64,000 nucleotides of DNA from Mesorhizobium sp. M4B.F.Ca.ET.203.01.1.1 (GCF_004791025.1 NZ_SRUO01000017.1:67474-131473); one strand, 5' to 3'. Shown: positions 16,180-25,584, numbered from the stretch's first letter. Numbers and translations: made by a program. Notes: generated by a model not told the origin, from the letters alone.

Positions 16180-19176
16180 TCAAGGTGGAAGTAGCGCGTC
16201 GACAAGGCGTTCGATCGTTTCCGCTACGCCGTCGTCGACTAGTGTTTGCCGGATCGCCCGCCGCTTGGCGGTGAAGTGCGCGCTGTCGGGTAGTTCGATG
16301 CGGGCGGCGATTCCGGCAGCGTGCAGCGCCGCCGCGGCAAGGTCCACGTGCAGTGCCTCGGAAGCGTCGAATTCAGGGATAGGCAGCGTCCAGACGAGAT
16401 TGTCGAAGTCACGCGGATCTCGCTGTCCGACTGGCTGAAGGTCCTTTACGCGATCAAGCACAATACTCGTGTTCAGGACGGCAGCAACGTACGCGGCTTC
16501 TTCGAGTGAGTTGGCGGCCGACCAATAGGCCTTGTGGTCGATAATCACATCGTCGTCCTCTAGCCAGCACGCGCTCAATCGCGTTCCAGCTTTGGTGTAG
16601 AGAACTCGAATCGGCGATCTCGCCGCCTGCGCCACCAGTTTTTGAAGGTGGTTTAGCGACCGCGTCAGCGTCATACGAGGCGCGCCGTCTACCCCCTTGT
16701 TGCTATGCTCGTTCCACTTCGTTTCGGCATCGCGCAACCACGCCGCAAGGCCACGATGGCCTCGTGCGTCAGCGCTTGCCGCCGTGAGGATTGCACCGCT
16801 CTCCATCGGAACCACGCCCGTCACGAGGTCGAGGACCCGATAAGGTGCGACGGACTCTCCCAGCGCAATTCGACGCACGAATATGCGTTCGACCGGGCCC
16901 TCGGGAGGCTCGACGCCGGTCCACGGCCGCTTGTCGAGACTACCAACACGGCCGCGCAGGCGCGGCGCATCGCGGCGGCTTTGCAGGCGTCCGGCTGCGG
17001 CATACTCCACGAGAACAAAGCGCCTTGGAAAGAGGCTTGCACCATTACGGAAGCGTGTCCGATATGGAGATGCAGCAAGTAGCGTTCTCGGCCTTGGCCA
17101 AGCCGCGCGCATATGCGCGAGCACCTCGGCCGCCTCGGCCTCGCTGGCATCACGCCGTGGAAGCACACCTACCCAGCGATCGAATTCCGCCGGCGGCGGC
17201 CCGGCACGGTCACGCTCACCGAACAGCACACAGGTGCTCGTCGTGCTGCTGCCGGATTGCGCACCGAAGATCGGCCACACCCGCTCCAGACCCCAACCGC
17301 CGATGATCGCTACCCGCACGCGCTCCATGCCCCCGTCGCGCATTCCGGCGAACACGGGAGCGTTGAGCGCGGCATAGGGCAGAACGAGCGCCAGCACGCC
17401 GCCGTCGCGCAGGTAGCGTTCCGCGCCGCGCGCCCAAAACAGCGCACACATGTCCTGTTGTGTGGCCAGACTGCCACCGACCCAGAGATTGTAGCTCCGC
17501 AGCGCCTCGCGCAGCCGGTCCTTCATGTCCGCGCTCAGGTGGCGATAAACGATCCAGGGCGGATTGCCGATCAGGACGTCAGCCCGGTGATCGGGATGCG
17601 ACAGCCACACTGGGCGCAGCAAGTTGCGCAGAATGAAAGTCCAGATGTGGTTGCGGCCGTCAAGATAGAGTTCCTTGAGCTGCGCGAACGTTTGGCCGAG
17701 CATGGCCGCGTCCTCGGTGGTCGCGCCGGCGAGAGCGATGGCATGGCGAATGGCCTCCGGCTCGGCGAGCGTGTCGAGCCCGCGGTTGAGCTCGTCGAGC
17801 GCACGCTCGAACAGATGTTGGTCGCTCGCCAAGCCGGCGGGGATGCGCAGGGGCGGATCGTTGGGCGGCACGTCGACCAGCACTTCGGCCGATGCGCCCA
17901 GCGGTCGCAGGTTCCACTGCATCGAGTCGCCCATATAAACCGGCACGCTGAGCGTGGGCGGCCGATCCTGTACCAAATCGCCGAGTGCCAGCAGCCACGT
18001 GACGCGCGCGAGCGCGACCGCGACAGGGTGCACGTCGATCCCGAACACGCGATCGGCACAAGTCTCGACGATCTCGGCTGGTGGCACCCCAGCCTGCCGA
18101 CCGGCTTCGATCAGGCGGCGAAGCGCATGGAACAGAAAGGTCCCAGAGCCACAGGACGGATCGAGCACCCGCTGTTCCAGCGGGCGAGGAATAGCCGCCG
18201 TGACCACCCGCGCGGCCAACCAGTCGGGGGTGTAGTATTCACCGAGGTCGTGGCGCTCGTCGGGGTCGATCAGGCTCTCGTAGAGACTCTTGAGCACGTC
18301 GACCTTGACATCGCGCAGGCGAAAACGAATCGTTTCGGCGGCAAGCGAACGCACCAGGTCATCGCCGCCCGTTGCGAGTAGGGGCCAGTCGAAGAAGTCA
18401 GCCTCGACGGCGCCGACAATACCCTCATTCGCCAGCAACCGGCCCGACAGCATCTCCGCCGGATCGCCAATTTCCAGATCGAGGACGCGCGCCGCGATCG
18501 CCTTCACGAGGATAGTCAGGTAGGTGTGTTGGAGGAACAGCGCATCACTGCCCACGTCATCGCCGTATACCTGGCGCAGCAACCCATCCCACAGGTTCCG
18601 CTTCAACCGCACTTCGGGATGGTCGCCGACCTCGGACCACAGGCGCTGCAGTTGCGCGTGCGCGCGGCCGAAGGCAAGGCTGTATCGACCGAACGCGAGC
18701 GCGACAGCGATCGGTGTCGGCATCACCTCGGGAACGGGCGAGAGCAGCGGCTCGAGCCAGGTCAGCAACCGTTCGGGGTGGTCGACGTCGACGTCATAGC
18801 GGCCGATGCTCGTGAGCCTGCCGAGATCCAGCGTGTAAGCGAGCAGCGTCGCGCCGTCGGTGGCAAGACCGACGGTGGTACGGCCAGGTGCGCTGCCGCG
18901 GCTTGCATCGGCCAGATAGTCGGGCATACGGGCGACGACATCACGCTCTTCGCGCCGTAGATCGCTCTTCAGCTCGATCACGGTGGCGCCCCACGCCACG
19001 TCGATCCGCCCACTGTTGTCGACAAGGTAGCGCTCGTGCTCTAACTCGCTGAACGCGGCGCCGAAGCCTTCTCGCAGCAGTTCCGTGATCAGGCCCCGCA
19101 ACGCCTCGTGTCGTGGCCGGGAAGCCATCGATCGGACGATGTCGGGCAGACGATCTCCGCGCCAACTGTTTGCCAC
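16180..19176 (-). CDS. Type IIG-like restriction-methylation protein (N6-adenine)
   Basis: About 998 aa in one chain. N-terminal nuclease-like core: RIDVAWGATVIELK (Asp59, Glu68-x-Lys70, the PD-(D/E)xK pattern). Methyltransferase domain: LGEYYTPDWLA (about 311-321, motif X), VLDPSCGSGTF (338-348, AdoMet motif I), FGIDVHPVAV, and IGNPPWIVY (NPPW at 538-541, motif IV of N6-adenine methylases). The C-terminal third is probably the target-recognition part. The start is taken at GTG 19176, preceded by GGGAGGGG; the open frame to 19593 has unrelated sequence. It is intact amid broken defence genes. It could act alone as a type IIG enzyme or as a BREX/DISARM-like methylase; the visible nuclease motif favours type IIG. 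Confidence 0.85.
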   Translation of the reverse strand: MANSWRGDRLPDIVRSMASRPRHEALRGLITELLREGFGAAFSELEHERYLVDNSGRIDVAWGATVIELKSDLRREERDVVARMPDYLADASRGSAPGRTTVGLATDGATLLAYTLDLGRLTSIGRYDVDVDHPERLLTWLEPLLSPVPEVMPTPIAVALAFGRYSLAFGRAHAQLQRLWSEVGDHPEVRLKRNLWDGLLRQVYGDDVGSDALFLQHTYLTILVKAIAARVLDLEIGDPAEMLSGRLLANEGIVGAVEADFFDWPLLATGGDDLVRSLAAETIRFRLRDVKVDVLKSLYESLIDPDERHDLGEYYTPDWLAARVVTAAIPRPLEQRVLDPSCGSGTFLFHALRRLIEAGRQAGVPPAEIVETCADRVFGIDVHPVAVALARVTWLLALGDLVQDRPPTLSVPVYMGDSMQWNLRPLGASAEVLVDVPPNDPPLRIPAGLASDQHLFERALDELNRGLDTLAEPEAIRHAIALAGATTEDAAMLGQTFAQLKELYLDGRNHIWTFILRNLLRPVWLSHPDHRADVLIGNPPWIVYRHLSADMKDRLREALRSYNLWVGGSLATQQDMCALFWARGAERYLRDGGVLALVLPYAALNAPVFAGMRDGGMERVRVAIIGGWGLERVWPIFGAQSGSSTTSTCVLFGERDRAGPPPAEFDRWVGVLPRRDASEAEAAEVLAHMRAAWPRPRTLLAASPYRTRFRNGASLFPRRFVLVEYAAAGRLQSRRDAPRLRGRVGSLDKRPWTGVEPPEGPVERIFVRRIALGESVAPYRVLDLVTGVVPMESGAILTAASADARGHRGLAAWLRDAETKWNEHSNKGVDGAPRMTLTRSLNHLQKLVAQAARSPIRVLYTKAGTRLSACWLEDDDVIIDHKAYWSAANSLEEAAYVAAVLNTSIVLDRVKDLQPVGQRDPRDFDNLVWTLPIPEFDASEALHVDLAAAALHAAGIAARIELPDSAHFTAKRRAIRQTLVDDGVAETIERLVDALLPP

Positions 19177-19238
19177 TTTCCCCTCCCGCTTGAGGCTGTA
19201 CCGTTGCCGCCGCATGCGCGAGAGCATAAGTTGCCACC

Positions 19239-19541
19239 ATGAGATTCGCTCAAGCAGACTTGTTCGCGCAAGACGACGCCGAACGCAACACGCTATCGCA
19301 ATCAGAGCGGGTAGCGATCCGATCGCGTCTGGAAACGACACTGGCCAAGCTCGAAGCCACGGCAATCTTCCCTTGGCGCGATCCGCTGGACGCCGTGCAC
19401 GAGGAGAACCGCTTCCAACGCGACAGCGAAATGCTCGGTGAGGAGGGCGTTCTTCTGTGGCACCGGTTCGACACAGAGATGGACCGGCTCCACGCGACGC
19501 GGTTCTCTTCCGACCTCCGCTCCGCTGGATCGACGAATTGA
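19239..19541 (+). CDS. Small protein divergent from the type IIG gene
   Basis: 100 aa, charged and probably helical: FAQADLFAQDDAERNTLSQ, SRLETTLAKLEATAIFPWRDPLDAVHEENRF, RDSEMLGEEGVLLWHRFDTEMDRLHAT. No known domain is recognised. It starts 62 bp from the divergent restriction gene, the position where a controller or accessory protein for a restriction system would sit, but it has no helix-turn-helix that I can see. The start at ATG 19239 gives an unbroken frame with rhizobial-like codon use. Confidence 0.55.
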   Translation: MRFAQADLFAQDDAERNTLSQSERVAIRSRLETTLAKLEATAIFPWRDPLDAVHEENRFQRDSEMLGEEGVLLWHRFDTEMDRLHATRFSSDLRSAGSTN

Positions 19542-19936
19542 CCAGTAGTTTGTCAAGTGCTTGGAAGTCGACCAGAGCCAAAATGAGGCGCAAAGTTACT
19601 ACGCAAGCTTTGCCTGAAATGGGCCGCTGGGCTCAAATGTCTTTAGTCCGCCCCCAATTTAGCCAGCCAATCCCTATTAATGGCGAGCCCCAGCTCAGCC
19701 TCGCTGTGAGGGCACGTCGCTGATGACAGGCGTACGGGAGTCTCCGGTGCGACCGGAGATGAACGTAACTAACGGGTAATCGAGCTGCCGGTCGATACGT
19801 ACCGCCGGACCGTCCTGCAAGGTCCGACCAATCCCATCAGCTGTCATGAGCTCATGAGGTTCAGATAGCCGGCGGAAGGTTTCGTCCCCGTACCTTTCGC
19901 GAGGCCTGGCAGGGGCGCTACGAACATATCGCTCTC
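19542..19936. other. Intergenic region, no gene recognised
   Basis: About 400 bases between two convergent genes. It contains no recognisable open frame, repeat or hairpin with a T-tail. Confidence 0.4.
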
Positions 19937-20593
19937 TCAGGAAGGCAGAGACCGTATCAGGTGTCGGAACCGTCTCGCTCCGAACCGTGCTCCGAGGACA
20001 AAGTAGTGCCTCGAGGCAAAAGAAATGAGGCCGCAGATGGACAGACGCTTGTTAAGCGCTCCCGTTTTCGGCGTCCCACTGGCACCAGCGAGCTTCGCCT
20101 CCAGTTCGGCGGCGATGTCGCTCGCAAAGGCTAGGTTCGCCCCGCTGACAGAGGGGACCAGCCCCCTGAAGTTAGGGTCCATCGTCACACTCGCATGATT
20201 GTAGAAGAGGTAAAGTGGGACCCACGGCGGGGGCGTGTCCCGCAGGGTGCGGAATTGATAGTCATGCTTGGGCGAGGGCCTATGCAGCAGCTCGCTGTAG
20301 GAGCGGTTCTTGTTTTGGACCACGGCGGCGTTTAGGCGCTTGGCTTGGATCCGCACCCAAAGGTCGCGACCCTCAGACACGTTCCAGAACCGCAGATCAA
20401 GATCACCCCCGGTGTCCTTTTCGATCGGGTAGGAGATGACGAGCTCTGGACCGGCGAACGCGGCCAGCGCGCCCGTGAGGATGTCGGTCATGGTTTCTTC
20501 CCGGAACCTACCGCGCTTGAGGTTGGTCTCGCGGTCGAGCAGTCCCCCGATCACAAGAGGTAGCCGTGTTGCCAGGTCGCAAAGTGTTGCCAA
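19937..20593 (-). CDS. DUF6615-family protein, nuclease-like
   Basis: 218 aa. FREETMTDILTGALAAFAGPELVIS near the start, then GGDLDLRFWNVSEGRDLWVRIQAKRLN. The D ... QAK pattern is that of a PD-(D/E)xK nuclease fold, and the layout matches proteins annotated DUF6615. The middle (PPPWVPLYLFYNHASV) and the end (GLISFASRHYFVLGARFG) are also typical. Such single-gene nuclease-like proteins are frequent in defence islands but uncharacterised. ATG 20593 gives the family length. The gene appears intact. Confidence 0.7.
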   Translation of the reverse strand: MATLCDLATRLPLVIGGLLDRETNLKRGRFREETMTDILTGALAAFAGPELVISYPIEKDTGGDLDLRFWNVSEGRDLWVRIQAKRLNAAVVQNKNRSYSELLHRPSPKHDYQFRTLRDTPPPWVPLYLFYNHASVTMDPNFRGLVPSVSGANLAFASDIAAELEAKLAGASGTPKTGALNKRLSICGLISFASRHYFVLGARFGARRFRHLIRSLPS

Positions 20594-20661
20594 CGTTGTA
20601 ATCCTACGATGACTATTGCCGCTCCGCGAATTCCATAATCACCTACACTCAGCGCAGGGAG

Positions 20662-21045
20662 TTAGCGTGTGGTTTCAAGCGAGCGGTAATGAACGGGGTC
20701 GTGGTTCCGCACGGCATCTAGGATCAGCGTGACGATCGCCTGCGCCTCGCTCATGTCTGGCAAGCGCGAATGACGGCCTATCCGAGCTACAGGCTTCGGC
20801 ATGGCGCGCTCATGCGCAGCGGCGAGAAGTGCCTCACCTTGCACCTTCCATTTCACTTGCCAGCGACGGACCGCCGCCTCTGGACTCGCCGCATCCCAGT
20901 CCGTGCGCTGCCGAACGATGCGCGTCATGGCTGTGGTATACTTCAGGCCAGGCGTCTTCACCATGAGATCTGCAACCATGGTCAGGAAGACTGTATCGTT
21001 CTTGCCTGTGCCGCGAGGGCGGCCGCGGGAACGCTCGTCAGTCAT
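20662..21045 (-). CDS. Conserved-looking small protein with GRPRGTGK motif
   Basis: 127 aa. The N-terminus carries RGRPRGTGK, an AT-hook-like basic motif that can bind the minor groove. It is followed by a helical region (FLTMVADLMVKTPGLKYTTAMTRIVRQRTDWDAASPEAAVRRWQVKWK) that could be a winged or tri-helical DNA-binding domain. I cannot name the family. It may be co-transcribed with the downstream DUF6615 gene (68-bp gap, same strand), possibly as its regulator. Confidence 0.5.
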   Translation of the reverse strand: MTDERSRGRPRGTGKNDTVFLTMVADLMVKTPGLKYTTAMTRIVRQRTDWDAASPEAAVRRWQVKWKVQGEALLAAAHERAMPKPVARIGRHSRLPDMSEAQAIVTLILDAVRNHDPVHYRSLETTR

Positions 21046-21334
21046 CGGGGCGTCCTTTCCGAAGATGACGATGATGCCTTAGGATAAGTAATTCGACAGC
21101 CTGATCCTACTGAGAAGAATTGGCATTTCGACCTTTTTAGCGTCGGAAATTCACGTCACGAAGTCCATCAACGAGGATAATTCGATTTGGATGGATTTTT
21201 CCTCGCTCCGTGACTATCGCAGGGGATCTGCCCTGCGGCCGGGGGTTCCATCAATACGGTCGGGCTCAAGATCGCGCGGCAGAAACGGCTGTGGGGATAC
21301 GGTCAGGAGTGAGCGAGATGAAACTACCCCTGTA

Positions 21335-21932
21335 ATGACGTATGGAAGGGCCGACACCCTCGAAGAGCGGCTTGGGCTGACGCCCATGGTCAGCCAGCGT
21401 ATCGCGGCGATCATCATCTTCGCCGCCGCCATCGAACATCACCTGGAGCGGGCACTGTGGAAGCTCGAGGGCGCCAATCCAACGGGCATTCGACCCGAGA
21501 CCGACGCGAAGATGATCTCTGATTTGATCGGATGCTTGAAACATTCGCCTCAACCCTGCCAGCAGGAGAGGAGCGCACCCCTGCTTGAGACATGGTGCAA
21601 TGCAGCCCGTCTCGCGTTTGCGATCAGGAATGACATCGCTCATGGCGTGCCCACCAATTTGGGAGACACGCTGACATTCATGAACAATCCTCGCTGGCAT
21701 GGCGAGAAGCGAAAGAGACCAGTCAGCGACTATTGGGCCGGACGATCACTCTCTTGATCTCGTTCGTCACGTCTTCGCCGTTCTTCTGCGCGTCATTGTT
21801 GGCGTTTCGGCAGAGAAAGTGACGTTGGCCGGCCTTACTAAACCGTCTTTGCTACGTGCCTTGCGCGACTCGAATTCGATTCTGAGCGAAATGGCCTGTA
21901 AAGACTACAATCCGACCTTCGAGAAATACTAA
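21335..21932 (+). pseudogene. HEPN-like protein with a one-base frameshift
   Basis: From ATG 21335 the protein reads ERLGLTPMVSQRIAAIIIFAAAIEHHLERALWKLEG, then ARLAFAIRNDIAHGVPT (RN-x3-H, the HEPN RNase motif) and SDYWAG before a premature stop at 21755-21757. In another frame the sequence continues DHSLDLVRHVFAVLLRVIVG to 21932. Dropping one G from the GCCGGACGATC run near 21739 restores one continuous protein of about 198 aa. Without the tail the catalytic motif is still intact, so a truncated toxin-like protein is possible. Confidence 0.55.
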
Positions 21933-21947
21933 ATCGGCAGCGGGGCT

Positions 21948-22299
21948 TCATACCGCTTGCAGGTTAAGCCCCGCGTTCAGATCGGCGATATATCGCGCAC
22001 ACAGCTCTTTGATGGTGATTGCTTTGTAGTCGAGTTCACGCTCGTCGGCAGGATTGTCGCCTTGAGCGACACGGCCGAACTGGACATTCGCTTCCGGTCG
22101 TGCCGTCTCGGGCGTCCAATCCCGTGGAGGCCGATGGTGTAGCGAGGCGAGCGGCCGGCTGCCCTGTATTGATGACATAGCTGCGTTTGCCGGATGCGAA
22201 CACACGAAGGCCGAAACCGAGCAGCTCCTCATCCCAGATGACGTAGTCCTTTTCGCGGACCTGGGCGGCGTCGACAACCCTTTTGGTGATCTTAGTCAT
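21948..22299 (-). pseudogene. Tyrosine integrase (P4/phage type), N-terminal stub
   Basis: MTKITKRVVDAAQVREKDYVIWDEELLGFGLRVFASGKRSYVI is the arm-binding domain of a site-specific integrase. A frameshift near 22165 leads to the frame with WTPETARPEANVQFGRVAQGDNPADERELDYKAITIKELCARYIADL, the start of the core-binding domain. The catalytic domain is missing. It marks a former integrative element and a possible attachment region. Confidence 0.75.
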
Positions 22300-22600
22300 G
22301 ACGTTCTCTCCAACCAGCACCGATCTCTCGCGTAAGCAACCACGTAAGCACGAGGGCGGAAGTCGGAGCGCAGTTTCGGATTCGAGCGTCGCTCGGCATT
22401 TCAAGTTGCCTAAAAGTTTCTAAGAGATAGGGTGCGCCAAAGAAATCAGGGGTCCATTCTGGACACATAGGTTACGGTTTATACCGGAGACATGGTGAAG
22501 TGCACCCATCTCTCGGGAAGGGCACAGTCGCTTAGATGGGTTTTCGAGCAAAGCTGCCACTTGGTCCCACACCAAGTTCCCGCACAGCGCCAAAATGCTG

Positions 22601-23044
22601 CTAGAAGCTGGTGACTTCCATGAAAGGGACTTTCAGGGCGGCACAGAGGCTTCTCATCGACGAGGAGTGGAGTCCGTTGTCGCCGGATACCAAATGGCAT
22701 GGCGGCTTAGCGCCATTTTGCGCACAATGGACGAGAGCTATGAAGGGGACCTTTTCGTTTGCGGCCGCGTTTAACCGATGCCCTGAGGTCATAAAGATTT
22801 CGTTGAGTGCGCAAGCGGCCACGTATACGTCGGAATCGAGTTCGACAATTTCGATGTCCGACTCCGATATCTCATCGGCCAAGCTCTTGTCGAAGATACG
22901 AACCTGGTCGAAAACCTCTTTGGGTACCGCAATGCGTTCGACTTTCGCTCGTTGGAACAGAGCGGCTTTCAGGTTTCCGCCAGCTTCGCTAAAATAGAGG
23001 CATGCCTCTAGATCAAGCACAAAGTTGATGCCGCTATAGGCCAT
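22601..23044 (-). CDS. PIN-like toxin (DUF4411 type)
   Basis: 147 aa from ATG 23044 (MAYSGINFVLDLEACLYF). The first acidic residue of PIN nucleases appears in LDLEA. Later acids are in EIVELDSDVYVAACAL and LVSGDNGLHSSSMRSLCAAL (the SxD position). DUF4411 PIN proteins are commonly encoded just after an XRE/ImmA-IrrE protein, as here: this start lies four bases after the upstream stop. A ribonuclease toxin restrained by the upstream protein is the likely role. Confidence 0.65.
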   Translation of the reverse strand: MAYSGINFVLDLEACLYFSEAGGNLKAALFQRAKVERIAVPKEVFDQVRIFDKSLADEISESDIEIVELDSDVYVAACALNEIFMTSGHRLNAAANEKVPFIALVHCAQNGAKPPCHLVSGDNGLHSSSMRSLCAALKVPFMEVTSF

Positions 23045-23048
23045 GCTG

Positions 23049-24185
23049 TTATGGCCCCAGCCGGTTAACACCGATGGCGGCGATCTGCTTTATCGTACTT
23101 GGCTTCAGATTGGTGAGCCGGTACGCATCGAACTGAGAGATTGCCTTCCTGTCGACCGCGGCGGTGAGCATGTTAGGCAGAAGATATCCGAACCTGGCAA
23201 TCTGCGAGCTAATTCCACCGCCCCCGCTGTTTTCCTCACCTTCGTCTTCTTCTTCGATCATGGGGACTTCAGACGGCAGGGTCGCAGACCACGCAGCGTA
23301 AAAGCCTTTGCTCAAGCCCAAATCAGAGACGCGTAAGGCGCTCGCCTGCTTACTGGCGCCAAATCGTCTGGAAAGGAGATCAACGACGGCCCTAGCACCC
23401 CTTCCCGCGACGCTTTTATAGGCTTGGGAAAATTCCTCCGCAGGCATCATGACCGAGGCAGTCACCGAGTTGCAGAATCTTTCAACCTGGTTGTTGAGAA
23501 TGGCGGGGTCTGAAACTCCCGTTTTGCCAAGGAGCACATGCACCACTTCATGCATCAGTGTGAACAGCTTGGTAGCGGGCCGCTGCCCGGTTGTATTCAC
23601 GAAGATGATGGGAAAGTCACCGGTAGGAGAGTAACAAAACCCACGGAACGGGTCCGCTACCCTATCGCAGAGCACGATGATGCCTTTCCGCTCTAGCGAT
23701 ACACGCGTCTCCCTGAACGTTAGGGTAGGATCCACCGATCCATCGACGCGCTGGACGGGGACATAGAGCGATTTCAATAGCTTTCGCGCGGTCGACTGCT
23801 GATGGATGGTCACGCTATTTGTATTGGCGAACCTGGCGCAGTCTTCGAACGCTCGGTCCGCCAGGTAGGCGGCGATAGAACGAGCACGCGCGATTCGCGT
23901 TAGTCCTGCCGATGTAAGAACCGCTGGCCTATTATTGGCGGCGCGAAAATCAGGCATATTGGCGTCGATTTCTACGTCTTTGGCGAACAGGAACTGGACC
24001 GGTACAGCCAGAGCGGAGGAAAGTGAAAACGCCACTCGCTTGCTGACGTCGGTTGGGGTTGTTTCCATTTCAGTCAAGAAATCTGGTCGGATATTCGCCT
24101 CAATCGCGACCGCTTCAATTGACAATCGTCGCGCGCGGCGGATGCTTTCCACTGCCGAAGGTCGGGGGGTAAGTTTCAATGGCAT
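23049..24185 (-). CDS. XRE plus ImmA/IrrE metallopeptidase protein
   Basis: 378 aa from ATG 24185. An N-terminal helix-turn-helix (SAVESIRRARRLSIEAVAIEANIRPDFLTEME) is followed by the ImmA/IrrE domain with its zinc motif in LFTLMHEVVHVLLG (HExxH), the preceding IIVLCDRVADPFRGFCY and a downstream NQVERFCNSVTASVMMPAE glutamate helix. ImmA/IrrE proteases cleave repressors, and in this two-gene arrangement the protein acts as antitoxin or regulator for a PIN partner. The coding start overlaps the divergent gene at 24179 by 7 bp. The gene appears intact. Confidence 0.85.
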   Translation of the reverse strand: MPLKLTPRPSAVESIRRARRLSIEAVAIEANIRPDFLTEMETTPTDVSKRVAFSLSSALAVPVQFLFAKDVEIDANMPDFRAANNRPAVLTSAGLTRIARARSIAAYLADRAFEDCARFANTNSVTIHQQSTARKLLKSLYVPVQRVDGSVDPTLTFRETRVSLERKGIIVLCDRVADPFRGFCYSPTGDFPIIFVNTTGQRPATKLFTLMHEVVHVLLGKTGVSDPAILNNQVERFCNSVTASVMMPAEEFSQAYKSVAGRGARAVVDLLSRRFGASKQASALRVSDLGLSKGFYAAWSATLPSEVPMIEEEDEGEENSGGGGISSQIARFGYLLPNMLTAAVDRKAISQFDAYRLTNLKPSTIKQIAAIGVNRLGP

Positions 24186-24679
24186 CTCAGTCGCTCGCAA
24201 CAGAGTGTTTTCGTCTGAATGAGTTTTCCGGACTGCTTCAACTAGCGTTCGGATTGAATTTGGCGCTGTCGATTTTTAGAGAGCTGGCAATCGTTCCTCG
24301 AGGACCGCTTGCACGCCAGATCGCGGCAATCGAAACGTTAATCGGAACAAGAAAGGTGAGAAACCCCTCATCAGCCGGCAGCCTTCGGGCACGTTTGGAA
24401 TCGGCAAAGCGAGAGATCGTCATCAATGACGATAGTTTGGCCACTTGGGTAACATGCTGCGCGGCCGTCACATCCTTGTTCGGGCTAGCGGCCCTGTATT
24501 GGTCGTTCTACGCTGCCGTGGACCAGTCTTGCATGGGCGAGCAGCTCGCTCTCTTTACGACCATTGTGCATTTCGTTCCCCTCCCATTGGCTATTCTAAT
24601 CCTCTACGCCAGAGCCCATTTTGTCTATAAAGACGTTTGGCAAAAGTGCAATTTGCTTAAGCAAGATGCACTCGCATAA
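24179..24679 (+). CDS. Small integral membrane protein, unknown
   Basis: 166 aa with two clear hydrophobic segments (about 96-124, TWVTCCAAVTSLFGLAALYW; and 131-153, LFTTIVHFVPLPLAILILYA) and a weaker N-terminal one (LLQLAFGLNLALSIF). A soluble basic loop (TLIGTRKVRNPSSAGSLRARLESAKRE) lies between them. No family is recognised. It is divergent from, and overlaps by a few bases with, the ImmA/IrrE gene. It could be a membrane effector or immunity protein of the same defence locus (inference). Confidence 0.55.
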   Translation: MASQSLATECFRLNEFSGLLQLAFGLNLALSIFRELAIVPRGPLARQIAAIETLIGTRKVRNPSSAGSLRARLESAKREIVINDDSLATWVTCCAAVTSLFGLAALYWSFYAAVDQSCMGEQLALFTTIVHFVPLPLAILILYARAHFVYKDVWQKCNLLKQDALA

Positions 24680-24699
24680 CAATTGGCTGCTCTAACACA

Positions 24700-24870
24700 G
24701 CGTCTCGCAAGGCGATCGGCCAAGGAAGCTTGCGAACCGCCCGACATCGCGGACGTAGTTGCGCTGCGCCTCCTGGCTGAACCGGCGCATGGTCATGTCG
24801 TCAATCAACCATTGGCGCGGCGGGCTGATCGGTGCATCGAGAACAGGGTGGGGGTGGTCAGGCTTCTTGT
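24700..24870 (-). pseudogene. Tyrosine recombinase fragment
   Basis: Read on the minus strand: PPRQWLIDDMTMRRFSQEAQRNYVRDVGRFASFLGRS, the N-terminal SAM-like domain of IS91-associated or XerC-like tyrosine recombinases. Only about 55 codons remain and the catalytic part is absent. Confidence 0.6.
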
Positions 24871-25128
24871 TGACGAAGCCTGTGATGCTCTGCCCCGCCG
24901 AACGACGCTCAATGCGGGCGCGGCAACCGGATCGTGACCTCTACCTTACCACGCGCGTCCATCCCGCGCAGCGGGTTGTTCTCCGACCTATTGCGGTGAT
25001 TGTCGCTGTTCGGCCACAGCTCCGGTTCTTCCACTTAGGTGATGATCACGTTTCGCAGGAGCTAGTGTCGTTACGACGCGCTTGAAGTTCCTTCACTAAC
25101 GTTCCTCGCAATAACGCTAAGCGCCTGA

Positions 25129-25377
25129 TCATATCCACGATCTTGATATAATCTTCGAGGACGTCGCCGGATCGAGACTGTCGGTTGCCCCAGCACCACT
25201 AAGGCCGCCCCTGGTGATACCGCCGCGGACAGGCCCCTGCGCGCGCGCAGCGCTGGCGAGGATCGAATTGGCGAACGTCGCTGAAACGCCGAGCGCCGTC
25301 GCACGGCCGAGAAATTCACGTCGGCTCAGGCGGCCCGCAGCGACGTAACGGCTAAGATATTCGAGTTCTTGCGACAT
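25129..25377 (-). pseudogene. Peptide ABC transporter substrate-binding protein, N-terminal stub
   Basis: 82 aa. LSRREFLGRATALGVSATFANSILASAARAQ is a Tat signal peptide of the DppA-like family in rhizobia. It is followed by GLSGAGATDSLDPATSSK, the start of the mature protein. The remaining 450 or so residues are missing, and the frame runs out at 25129. AGGAGGAA immediately before the start (25383-25390, complement) shows that this was once well translated. Confidence 0.7.
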
Positions 25378-25584
25378 GAAATGTTCCTCCTCCCATTCAT
25401 TGTTTCGTGCTAATGTCAGCGCTTTATCAAGCTCAGCGGAAGCGAGCGCCCAAAGAATCTCTATTTAAATGGTAGTGGTCAAATACCGATTGTCGTCCCA
25501 CATCATCTCGTTTCAAGATCGTTCACACGCAGGGCGGATCTGGTTCCGAGATGCGCGACAATCGATACTGACGAAACGACGTGT

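Noticed and set aside
17113..18381. 422-codon plus-strand frame
   Set aside because: Antisense shadow of the type IIG gene; Arg/Gly/His-rich composition with no domain.
19177..19593. N-terminal extension of the type IIG frame
   Set aside because: It is antisense to the small gene at 19239, has Arg-rich shadow composition, and GTG 19176 has a good ribosome binding site.
22331..22350. CGTAAGCA direct repeat near the integrase stub as an attachment site
   Set aside because: Two 8-bp copies 12 bases apart are too short to support an att core without the other end of the element.
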